A DNA stretch of 64,000 nt from Soonwooa sp. (GTDB lineage Bacteria; Bacteroidota; Bacteroidia; Flavobacteriales; Weeksellaceae). The position numbers and the translations under genes were made by a program. How positions within the stretch are numbered: position 1 is the stretch's first letter; each line of letters starts with the position of its first letter. The stretch lies in the NCBI RefSeq assembly GCF_030151385.1, contig NZ_JASLDS010000072.1, positions 111,128 through 175,127 on the forward strand, read 5' to 3'. Shown here in pieces: positions 18,017 to 24,966 of the stretch. The notes below the pieces were generated by a model. The model saw only the letters and a list, made by a program, of their open reading frames with translations. It ran no database searches and was not told the DNA's origin.

Positions 18017-18076
18017 ATGAGAAATTGGCATAAAAAAATACAATTTTGCATTCCATTTTTATTTATTTTTCCCTAG
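18017..18076 (+). pseudogene. 5' stub of a further array gene, cut by the hairpin repeat
   Basis: ATGAGAAATTGGCATAAAAA matches the start of the gene at 17218 (MRNWH). The frame runs only 19 residues (MRNWHKKIQFCIPFLFIFP), that is most of a signal peptide, and stops where the hairpin repeat begins. The rest of the gene is missing. Confidence 0.75.
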
Positions 18077-18140
18077 CTAATGCGAGCATCTTGCTCGTAT
18101 TGATTACACGCACAAGTGCGGTGGTTGCGGGAGCGAGGAG
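18071..18140 (+). repeat. Hairpin repeat copy (long form)
   Basis: Contains GCTAATGCGAGCATCTTGCT, then CGTATTGATTACACGCACAA, and ends in GCGAGGAGAT. It matches 20399-20467 closely at both ends, with a more variable middle. The core CGAGCA-TCT-TGCTCG can form a small stem-loop. It sits exactly at the break of the upstream stub. Confidence 0.8.
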
Positions 18141-18316
18141 ATGATTTTTTAGAGTTTGTTAAAAATGCAAATAGTAACGCAACTGTATTGGATTTACCTA
18201 ATTATAAACTATCACATCCCTGTTTGGAGAGTAATTCTGGATTGTAAGGAAGCACTTTTTTTAGAAAAAATAGCAAAATTATTTTAAAGAGGTCTGAGAC
18301 TGATATTCTAAAATAA
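18140..18316 (+). pseudogene. 3' fragment of an unrecognised gene with an internal stop
   Basis: Directly after the hairpin repeat an open frame without a start reads DDFLEFVKNANSNATVLDLP NYKLSHPCLESNSGL, a stop, then in the same frame GSTFFRKNSKIILKRSETDI LK and a second stop. Together with the preceding stub it looks like a gene whose middle was replaced by the repeat. No family is recognised. Confidence 0.45.
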
Positions 18317-18325
18317 ATTTAAAAT

Positions 18326-19333
18326 ATGAAAATCATTATATTGATTCTAGTATCATTTAATCTTTGTGCTCAAAACATAGAAAGATCAACAATAAATTTA
18401 TATGACCACGAAATAAAAATTCCTTTGTTAAAAAAAGAAAATCAAAGGGATAAAAACTTTTTAGCAAACTTTTACGCGATTACAGCGCTTCCCGATAATA
18501 TAAAAGCAGAAAGAAACTCTATTGACATTATGTTGAAAGAGGATTCGGTATTTTCAAAATTTTTCAACGAACTAAATTATCAAAAATATAAATGTACCTC
18601 TTTTTCTAAAGAGAATTCATATGTAGAATCTAGTGGCTACAAATTTAATCGATTAATTGTAAACTGTGATGATGGAAATGAAATAATGATGGAGAGTTAT
18701 ATTTACAATAAAGCTTCTGACTTTAAAGATCGAATTGTTGAAATACAAAAAGATAATATAAATAATACGCTTTTAGAAATGTCCTATTACAAAAACGGAA
18801 TTGTAAAATCAAAAGGAGTTACAATGCGAAAATATTTAGAATTTCCAGTTGGAAATTGGTACTTTTATAATGAAGATGGTTCTGTAAAGAAAATGATAAA
18901 TGCAGATAATCAGTATCGCTTAAAAATAGAAAATGTCTTAAGAATATTAAAAAAACATAAGATTGTTTTGCCTTTCAATAATGATCAGATGCAAACTGGT
19001 GAAGCAACTTATATTAAAATAAAAACAGCTATTAATAGATATTTAAAAACTAATTATGGAGCTTTATGGAAAATAGAATTTTCGGAATGGAAAAACTCAA
19101 ATAAAGATGATTTAATATATCATATTATCATCATAGAGGATAAAACAGGAAAAATTTTGGCAAATGAAAAGTTAGAAAATGCAGATGAAATTGTAAAATA
19201 TTGGGAAGAAGGTGAAACGAAGAAAATAAAAATTATTTTTTTGAATTCTACAAATGAAGAAATATTTCCGAAAATAGAAAATGAAAAAAAAGCTTTGTTT
19301 TTTATCCGTCAGGATTTTCAATTGACTAACTAA
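18326..19333 (+). CDS. Secreted array protein with MORN-like and PepSY-like segments
   Basis: A 335-residue protein with signal peptide MKIIILILVSFNLCAQ. About residues 150-190 contain a MORN-like pattern (SYYKNGIVKSKG and GNWYFYNEDGSVKKMINADN). The C-terminal part near 270 has IIIIEDKTGKILANEKLENA, similar to the ISDATGKVVAKS segment of the array protein at 20591, so the two may be distant relatives. The function is unknown; a periplasmic or cell-surface location is expected. Confidence 0.6.
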   Translation: MKIIILILVSFNLCAQNIERSTINLYDHEIKIPLLKKENQRDKNFLANFYAITALPDNIKAERNSIDIMLKEDSVFSKFFNELNYQKYKCTSFSKENSYVESSGYKFNRLIVNCDDGNEIMMESYIYNKASDFKDRIVEIQKDNINNTLLEMSYYKNGIVKSKGVTMRKYLEFPVGNWYFYNEDGSVKKMINADNQYRLKIENVLRILKKHKIVLPFNNDQMQTGEATYIKIKTAINRYLKTNYGALWKIEFSEWKNSNKDDLIYHIIIIEDKTGKILANEKLENADEIVKYWEEGETKKIKIIFLNSTNEEIFPKIENEKKALFFIRQDFQLTN

Positions 19334-19419
19334 GGTCAAAGAAAACTCATTTGGAAATGACAGATGAAGAGAACATACAATACAGGCCGTAATGCTACAC
19401 TTTTTACAAAATATGACTA

Positions 19420-20352
19420 ATGAAAAATCTAACTGTTCTGCTCTTGTTATTATTTATCAACTGCAATGGCCAAAAAAGAATAAATAACCAAAAATATTTG
19501 GATAGAGATGCTATCTTCCAAAAATACAGTGATATAAAAACCAAATATGATTCTTTAGTAGAAAAGTATAGAGATAGTCTTATTTACACAGATAGGAGTG
19601 ATGATGGACGTATAGTATATAGTGAGAAAGGCTATTACAAAAATTCTATATATGAAAAAGACAAAAAGAATAATCCTCAAACATCAAAATCAAGGTTATT
19701 TCTAAAACAGGGAAATACAGACATTTTTTTTAGTAATACTGGGTATAATTATCTATATATGTATGCATACAAAGATGGGAAATTAATTGAAAAAACACTT
19801 CTATCATTTATAGACCATACTATGGGTTTTATTGACGATTTTGTTGATAACACTTATGTTAATTACAATAATGATACTAGCACACTTATATATAATTTTG
19901 AAATCAATAAAGATAAGGAACGAGAAATAGTGTTGAAGCAAAAATACTTGAACAATAAACTTATCGAAGAAAGAAACTACAAAAAAGATTTTAAGATAAG
20001 CAAAGAGCACATGTTAAAAAAAATGTCAGAGAATTTTTATAATGAAGCTGTAAAAAATATATTGCAAGAACAAAAACTGAAATATATGCAAAGTTTAGGA
20101 GTCAAGACTTTGGAGGAGCCTCAAAATACTGAAATAGAAGAACGGATAAAAGAAAAAATTAAAGAGGTACAAAAAGAATTAAAAACAGCGATAGAAATAA
20201 AAGATGATTTTTATAAAGAAATAATAATCGACAGAGATTATAATCAAGAAAATAAACCAATATATGTTTTGAGGTTTCAAAATTGGAGGATAAATATTGA
20301 TGCGGTTACGAACAAAGTGCTATTTATTAAGTATGTAGTTCTTAGAGATTAG
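19420..20352 (+). CDS. Exported array protein, possible lipoprotein
   Basis: A 310-residue protein. The N-terminus MKNLTVLLLLLFINCNGQ gives a short signal peptide with a Cys at residue 15. The -1 residue is Asn, so the lipobox is unusual and lipidation is uncertain. The middle is helical and highly charged (residues 190-265, IEERIKEKIKEVQKELKTAI). The C-terminus PIYVLRFQNWRINIDAVTNK resembles the terminal strand pairs of its neighbours. No domain is recognised. Confidence 0.55.
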   Translation: MKNLTVLLLLLFINCNGQKRINNQKYLDRDAIFQKYSDIKTKYDSLVEKYRDSLIYTDRSDDGRIVYSEKGYYKNSIYEKDKKNNPQTSKSRLFLKQGNTDIFFSNTGYNYLYMYAYKDGKLIEKTLLSFIDHTMGFIDDFVDNTYVNYNNDTSTLIYNFEINKDKEREIVLKQKYLNNKLIEERNYKKDFKISKEHMLKKMSENFYNEAVKNILQEQKLKYMQSLGVKTLEEPQNTEIEERIKEKIKEVQKELKTAIEIKDDFYKEIIIDRDYNQENKPIYVLRFQNWRINIDAVTNKVLFIKYVVLRD

Positions 20353-20398
20353 AATATCAAGAAACATAGCAAAAGCAAGCTAAAACATTAAATTCACC

Positions 20399-20467
20399 AG
20401 TTAGTGTGAGCATCTTGCTCGTATTGATTACACGCACAAGCGTGAACGTTTTCGCAAGCGAGGAGAT
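20399..20467 (+). repeat. Hairpin repeat copy (long form)
   Basis: AGTTAGTGTGAGCATCTTGC then TCGTATTGATTACACGCACA and GCAAGCGAGGAGAT correspond to the copy at 18071-18140. It lies in the 238-bp spacer between two array genes. The left stem has one substitution (GTGAGCA instead of GCGAGCA). Confidence 0.8.
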
Positions 20468-20590
20468 AAGAAATCTCAAGAAATTTTGTATACTTATAGT
20501 TACAACCTACAAACATTTTAATGGATTATAATACTGCGCGAAAAACGACTTTCAATTGACAATAGCGAGGCAAAACTCTTACAAAAATTT

Positions 20591-21613
20591 TTGAAAATGA
20601 AAGTAATTTTATTTATTTTGGTACATATAGGTATTTTCTGCTTTTCTCAGGAAGATAAATGCAAACGTTTTACAGATTCCTTAAACGCTCCTTTCTTTGA
20701 AAAAAAACTTGTATTATCTAAAAAATTTGAAAAAATAACAATTAAACCAGAAGATACACTATATGGTTATTATGAGGGTATTGCAAAACAATTTAGTAAG
20801 GATAATTATTTAATTATACGATCTTCTAATAGTTACATCAAACGAATAAATCAGTGTGTTGATTATATTTACAATGATTGGCACACAGTTGAATATTATA
20901 CAAAAAAAGGAAACTTAGTAAATAGAGCATCTGTCTTTTATCATAGCGTCAGATCAGGAGAGACTTACACATTTAATAAACAAAAAAAAGCGATTCGAAG
21001 CGAAGGAATGGGCGATGTTTTATTTAAAATGAAAATTGAAGATTTTGTGAAAATACTTGAGCAAAATAATATCACACCAAGAACTACAAAAATGAGAACA
21101 GGAAGTGAAGGCAAAATATTTATTAATAAACATATTACGCCAGCTGGACGTTTTTGGGAGTATCAGTTAATGTTTGAAGGTGTGCAACCATTTATTTCAA
21201 TACTTATTTCAGATGCTACAGGTAAAGTTGTAGCTAAAAGTTATGATATGACGCCAAAAGATGCAACTAACGAAATGACAACAAAGTATGGTGAAGTAAA
21301 ATACTTTATTCTATATCCTAAAAATGATGGGTTTGTTTTTAATGAAAACCAGATTGCAGAAATTTTAAGAAAAAACGATATTAATGAAACAGCGATTAAT
21401 ATAAAAAAATATGCAGGCAGAACATGGCTTATACAAACAAGAATCGACCCACGTGGTGTTAAAGAATATGAACCTGTGATGCTCTTAATCGATGATACAA
21501 ACGGAAATATCTTGATTGACCTAAATACTTATGAAAAAAATATTTACGGAGAAGAAAAATTTATAAAGGATTTTAATGCGATATTGTTAAAAAGAAAAAA
21601 TACCACAAACTAA
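20591..21613 (+). CDS. Secreted array protein of unknown function
   Basis: A 340-residue protein with signal peptide MKMKVILFILVHIGIFCFSQ. The mature part has a MORN-like YYTKKGNLVNRASVFYHSVR region near 100 and two related C-terminal units, ISILISDATGKVVAKSYDMT (near 215) and VMLLIDDTNGNILIDLNTYE (near 295). Each is preceded by a helix with an EDFVKILEQNNI- or EIAEILRKNDI-like sequence. This looks like an internal duplication of a PepSY-like module. The function is unknown; it is the last gene of the array. Confidence 0.6.
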   Translation: MKMKVILFILVHIGIFCFSQEDKCKRFTDSLNAPFFEKKLVLSKKFEKITIKPEDTLYGYYEGIAKQFSKDNYLIIRSSNSYIKRINQCVDYIYNDWHTVEYYTKKGNLVNRASVFYHSVRSGETYTFNKQKKAIRSEGMGDVLFKMKIEDFVKILEQNNITPRTTKMRTGSEGKIFINKHITPAGRFWEYQLMFEGVQPFISILISDATGKVVAKSYDMTPKDATNEMTTKYGEVKYFILYPKNDGFVFNENQIAEILRKNDINETAINIKKYAGRTWLIQTRIDPRGVKEYEPVMLLIDDTNGNILIDLNTYEKNIYGEEKFIKDFNAILLKRKNTTN

Positions 21614-21717
21614 TAAAAACAAAAGCATTGCGAGATTAAGTGTTGACTAATACAGATTCTTGAAATAGTAGTTCGTGTCACTTTGGTAAACGGATTTTAT
21701 ATTAAAAAAGAATAATT

Positions 21718-22221
21718 CTAACTCAACACCTTCTCAAAAGCCTTTCTAACACCACCTGCAACGAAGACTTCGCCGCAATATTGATAGCCTAATTTGTCCA
21801 TAATACGAAGCATGGCAAGATTGTCAAAATTGGTGTCGACTTTTACACTGAAAACATTTTTGGATTTAGCAAGATTTTCCACGGCGTCGAAAAACTTCGT
21901 TGCAATACTCATTCCTTTGGAACGTTCGGCGGCAGCAACACGATGGACAACAACGTAATCGCCATTCGTTAGCCATTCTCCTTTCTGAATATCATTATAC
22001 GCTGGCTCCACATCAAAAATTGCAGCGCCATAAGCCAAAATACCTTTATCGTCTGCCAAAATATAAGCGGCACCGTTTTCAATATCTTCTAAAATGGAAT
22101 TTCGGTTTGGGTAACCGTCCTGCCATTGTCTACTTCCATCATTTTTACGACTCTGAATCGCAAATTGCAAAATTTCCCAAATCTCGTCAACTTCTTCGTT
22201 TTTGGCTTTTCTAAAATCCAT
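21718..22221 (-). CDS. GNAT-family N-acetyltransferase
   Basis: A 167-residue protein with the GNAT fold: an N-terminal MDFRKAKNEEVDEIWEILQF, the beta4 segment GDYVVVHRVAAAERSKGMSI (acetyl-CoA pyrophosphate loop, R/S-K-G variant) and VFSVKVDTNFDNLAMLRIMD near the C-terminus. The acceptor substrate is unknown. It starts 4 bp after the stop of the receiver gene at 22226, so it is probably the last gene of that transcript. Its last 34 bp are duplicated at 15724. Confidence 0.85.
   Translation of the reverse strand: MDFRKAKNEEVDEIWEILQFAIQSRKNDGSRQWQDGYPNRNSILEDIENGAAYILADDKGILAYGAAIFDVEPAYNDIQKGEWLTNGDYVVVHRVAAAERSKGMSIATKFFDAVENLAKSKNVFSVKVDTNFDNLAMLRIMDKLGYQYCGEVFVAGGVRKAFEKVLS
21719..21752. 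repeat. Right copy of exact 34-bp direct repeat
   Basis: Part of the acetyltransferase 3' end (codons for VRKAFEKVLS and most of the stop). Identical to 15724-15757. This copy is the functional original because it completes the gene. Confidence 0.85.
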
Positions 22222-22225
22222 ATTT

Positions 22226-22588
22226 TTATTTTAAATAACTTGCAACTTTGTTTTCTAAATCTTCTAAATTAAAAGGTTTCGCAATGAAAGCATCTGCCTG
22301 AGCTTCTTTTGCCAAAGCCGAAATATCATTATTAGCAGTCACATAAATAACAGGAATTGCCTTAAAATCTGCATTCGACTTTAACAATTTTGTTGCTTCT
22401 ACTCCACCGATATTCGGAATCCAATTGTCCATCAAAATAACATCTGGTTGGAAATCTGCCACTTTTTCGATGATATCATGCGAAGTTTCGGAGATTTTCA
22501 CTTCGTAACCAGCATCCTCAAAAATAATGCTCACCACTTCCAAAATAATGGCGTCATCATCAAATATTAATATTCTTTTCTTGCTCAT
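22226..22588 (-). CDS. Stand-alone response regulator receiver domain
   Basis: A 120-residue single-domain CheY-like receiver with acidic pair D10/D11, phosphoacceptor D54 (VILMDNWIP), T84 and K104 (FIAKPF). All catalytic positions are present and there is no output domain. It probably shuttles phosphate or regulates partners by binding. It lies at the downstream end of the CheB/CheR/kinase block and immediately upstream of the acetyltransferase. Confidence 0.93.
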   Translation of the reverse strand: MSKKRILIFDDDAIILEVVSIIFEDAGYEVKISETSHDIIEKVADFQPDVILMDNWIPNIGGVEATKLLKSNADFKAIPVIYVTANNDISALAKEAQADAFIAKPFNLEDLENKVASYLK

Positions 22589-22685
22589 AGTTTATTTTCT
22601 CAAAAATAATTCTTTTTAAACAGTTTGTCAATTAAGTTTAATTTGAATTTCCGTTCTTAGTCATAACTCAAAATTTCAACACACT

Positions 22686-22766
22686 TTTTGTCATTCCGAC
22701 GTAGGAGGAATCTCTACTAACAAGGAGATTCTTCGTTCCGCTTCGCTTCATTCTGAATGACAAAAG
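22686..22766. repeat. REP-like palindromic repeat (GTCATTC...GAATGAC)
   Basis: An 81-bp imperfect inverted repeat with ends TTTTGTCATTC and GAATGACAAAA and inner arms GGAATCTC and GAGATTCTTC. This is the form of the 'GTCATTCCGACG...GAGATTC...GAATGAC' palindromes common between genes in Bacteroidota. It lies between the receiver gene and cheB. Confidence 0.8.
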
Positions 22767-22780
22767 ATATTGACTTAAAT

Positions 22781-23347
22781 CTACAATTCCTTAATTTTCT
22801 TTGCCAAATCTTTAGGTTCAAAAATGCAATCATAAGGCACTTGGTCCATCGCATGTTTGGGCATATAATCTACCTCGGCACTTTCGGGATTCTGAATCCA
22901 TACTTGTCCATTGTTTTTCTTTACATATTCCAAACCTTCGACGCCATCAGCATTGGCACCAGAAAGCAAAACTGCAACGGCTTTATCACCGAAAATTTCT
23001 GCTGTTGATTTGAAAGTTACATCTATCGACGGTCGCGAATAATTCACTTTTTCCGAAGCATCCAAAGATACTTTGTTTTTCGATTCAAAAAGCAAATGAT
23101 AATCGCCTGGAACGATATAAATTTTATCATCTTCGATTTCGGTTTTATCCTCGATTTCCAATACTTCTTTATCAGTGAATTGCTGTAACAAATATGGCAA
23201 AACGCTCATCGATTGCGCCTTTCTATGAACAACCAAAACGATAGGAAAATCCAAATCTGTGTCCAGATTTTTAATCATGTCCATGATGACCTGCAAACTT
23301 CCCGCAGAGCCACCAATAACCACGATTTCCGTTTTGTTTTTGTTCAT
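22781..23347 (-). CDS. cheB: CheB-type methylesterase domain protein without receiver
   Basis: A 188-residue protein equal to the CheB catalytic domain alone. The triad is visible as S14 (IGGSAGS), H41 (VVHRKAQ) and D134 (SGANADG). The usual N-terminal receiver that controls CheB is absent, but separate receivers are encoded in the same block. In chemotaxis this enzyme removes glutamyl methyl esters or deamidates receptors. No receptor gene is nearby, so the substrate may be the hybrid kinase or another partner. Confidence 0.9.
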   Translation of the reverse strand: MNKNKTEIVVIGGSAGSLQVIMDMIKNLDTDLDFPIVLVVHRKAQSMSVLPYLLQQFTDKEVLEIEDKTEIEDDKIYIVPGDYHLLFESKNKVSLDASEKVNYSRPSIDVTFKSTAEIFGDKAVAVLLSGANADGVEGLEYVKKNNGQVWIQNPESAEVDYMPKHAMDQVPYDCIFEPKDLAKKIKEL

Positions 23348-23755
23348 TTATGTGTTTGTATTCTTAACGCAATGGCGTTATTTCTATTTTAGCTTTAAAC
23401 TTTTTTGTGTAAACCTTTGTGCGTTATCAAATTTCTAAACGCAAGGCAAAACAAAGTTACTTTAACAATTCGTTTTTTAAAAGATAAGCAAAGGCGTTTC
23501 ACTTACTTTCGAAATACAATTTTCTTTAAACCAATATGCAAACCTTCCAAGTTTTAAAAACAATTCTAAATTTAAACATTAAGATTTTAAGTAAAATTCA
23601 TCCTCAAAATTAAGAAATCTGTAAACTGATTTTAATTAAGTTTAATTAAGCCAAATCGTAATTCTTTAACGTTTGTATTGAGCGAAGTCGAAATATTCTT
23701 GCGTCTTAAAAACGTATTATTTTAAAGACACTTGCGACTTCGTGTTAAAAAAAAC
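23348..23755. other. Repeat-containing spacer between cheR and cheB
   Basis: About 408 bp without a credible ORF. It holds degraded copies of the AACGCAAGG-type repeat (about 23345-23455), a copy of CAAAGGCGTTTCACTT...CGAAATACAA (23489-23519, shared with the tandem repeats at 48.8-49.2 kb), and an A+T-rich remainder. The long spacer suggests that cheB may have its own promoter. Confidence 0.5.
23489..23519 (+). repeat. Dispersed CAAAGGCGTTTCA repeat
   Basis: CAAAGGCGTTTCACTTACTT then TCGAAATACAA corresponds to 48870-48900 and 49059-49089 with a few substitutions. The element is intergenic at all three sites. Confidence 0.7.
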
Positions 23756-24589
23756 TTAATGATGTTCCACTTTTTTCCAAATTTTTTGATCTTCGAATTG
23801 GTGGTAGTTTTCATCGATTCCTGTAAAGCGCAAAGATTCTTTCGAACCTAAAGCCAAATAGCCCAAATTCTCCAAACTTTCATCAAACAAATGGAAAACT
23901 CGCTCTTGTAATCCTTTGTCAAAATAAATTAAAACATTGCGACAAATAATCAACTGAAAACTATTAAAAGACGAATCCGAAACCAAATTATGCGTCGATA
24001 AAATCAGCTTTTCCTGCAGACTTCTGTCAAATTTTACGCTGTCGTAATTCGCAGTGTAATAATCTGAAAAATCATTTTTTCCACCCGAAAGAATATAGTT
24101 TTCGGTATAAGATTTCATTTGTTGAAGCGGGAAAACCCCAGCCCTCGCCTTTTCTAAAACCGATGGATTGATATCAGTTCCATAAATCAAAGATTTGTGA
24201 TACAAATTGGCTTCCTTCAACAATATTGCGATCGAGTATGCTTCCTCGCCTGTCGAGCAACCTGCTACCCAAACACGAATCAGCGGATAAGTGCCTAATT
24301 GCGGCAAAATCTTCTCACGCAAAGCCTTGAAAAATGATGGATCGCGAAACATTTCTGTAACGTTTACCGTAATTTCTTCAACAAAACGTTTCAAATATTC
24401 GGGGTCGTTGAGCACCGTGTAACGCAACTCGGCGTAACTGGTGAATTTATCAATCACACAGATCCGATTAATACGCCGTTTGAACGATGCACGGCTGTAC
24501 TGCGAAAAGTCGTAGCCATACAACTCGTGGACGTCTTTAATCAGAAATTCTACCTCTTCATCTTTAACAATACTGGGTTCTAACATCAA
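23756..24589 (-). CDS. cheR: CheR-type protein-glutamate methyltransferase
   Basis: A 277-residue SAM-dependent methyltransferase with the CheR N-terminal helical domain (residues 5-75, SRASFKRRINRICVIDKF), the SAM motif VWVAGCSTGEEAYSI (residues 107-120), GTDINPSVLEKAR near 140 and IICRNVLIYFDKGLQERVFH near 220. The C-terminal pentapeptide-binding features cannot be judged. It overlaps the upstream receiver gene by 4 bp, so the two are translationally coupled. With no chemoreceptor here, it may methylate a kinase-associated sensor. Confidence 0.93.
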   Translation of the reverse strand: MMLEPSIVKDEEVEFLIKDVHELYGYDFSQYSRASFKRRINRICVIDKFTSYAELRYTVLNDPEYLKRFVEEITVNVTEMFRDPSFFKALREKILPQLGTYPLIRVWVAGCSTGEEAYSIAILLKEANLYHKSLIYGTDINPSVLEKARAGVFPLQQMKSYTENYILSGGKNDFSDYYTANYDSVKFDRSLQEKLILSTHNLVSDSSFNSFQLIICRNVLIYFDKGLQERVFHLFDESLENLGYLALGSKESLRFTGIDENYHQFEDQKIWKKVEHH

Positions 24590-24951
24590 AATAATTTTTC
24601 CATTGCGTTTATCAAAACATCAACGTTTATCGGCTTCGACACGTAATCTTGCGCGCCAGCGTCCAAACATTTTTGCTTGTCTTCCGGCATCGCTTGTGCC
24701 GTTACTGCAATAATAGGAATTTGCTTGATATCTTCCGAATTTCTAATGATTTTTGTTGCCTCGTAACCGTCCATTTCGGGCATCATCATGTCCATTAACA
24801 CCACATCAAAATCGTCGTGCTCCCTCAAAAGGTCGATGGCTTCGCGCGCCGAGGTCGAACTTTCCAGCTGAAAACCGCGAGATTTCAAAGTGAGTTTTAG
24901 GGCAAATATATTGCGTGGATCGTCGTCCACGATAAGAACTTTCTTCTTCAT
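24586..24951 (-). CDS. Stand-alone response regulator receiver domain
   Basis: A 121-residue receiver with D9-D11 acidic cluster, phosphoacceptor D54 (VVLMDMMMPEMDG), T84 and K106 (VSKPIN). It is closely similar to the third receiver of the adjacent hybrid kinase (ILITDDDVRNIF and VVLMDMMMPELDG), suggesting origin by duplication. It sits between that kinase (15 bp upstream) and cheR (4-bp overlap). It is the most likely phosphoryl acceptor or relay partner in this transcript. Confidence 0.93.
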   Translation of the reverse strand: MKKKVLIVDDDPRNIFALKLTLKSRGFQLESSTSAREAIDLLREHDDFDVVLMDMMMPEMDGYEATKIIRNSEDIKQIPIIAVTAQAMPEDKQKCLDAGAQDYVSKPINVDVLINAMEKLF

Positions 24952-24966
24952 AAAATTACAGGCAAA

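Noticed and set aside
15724..21752. A recombinase gene within the array
   Set aside because: None of the frames carries a serine or tyrosine recombinase or DDE transposase motif; the island idea rests on the repeats alone.
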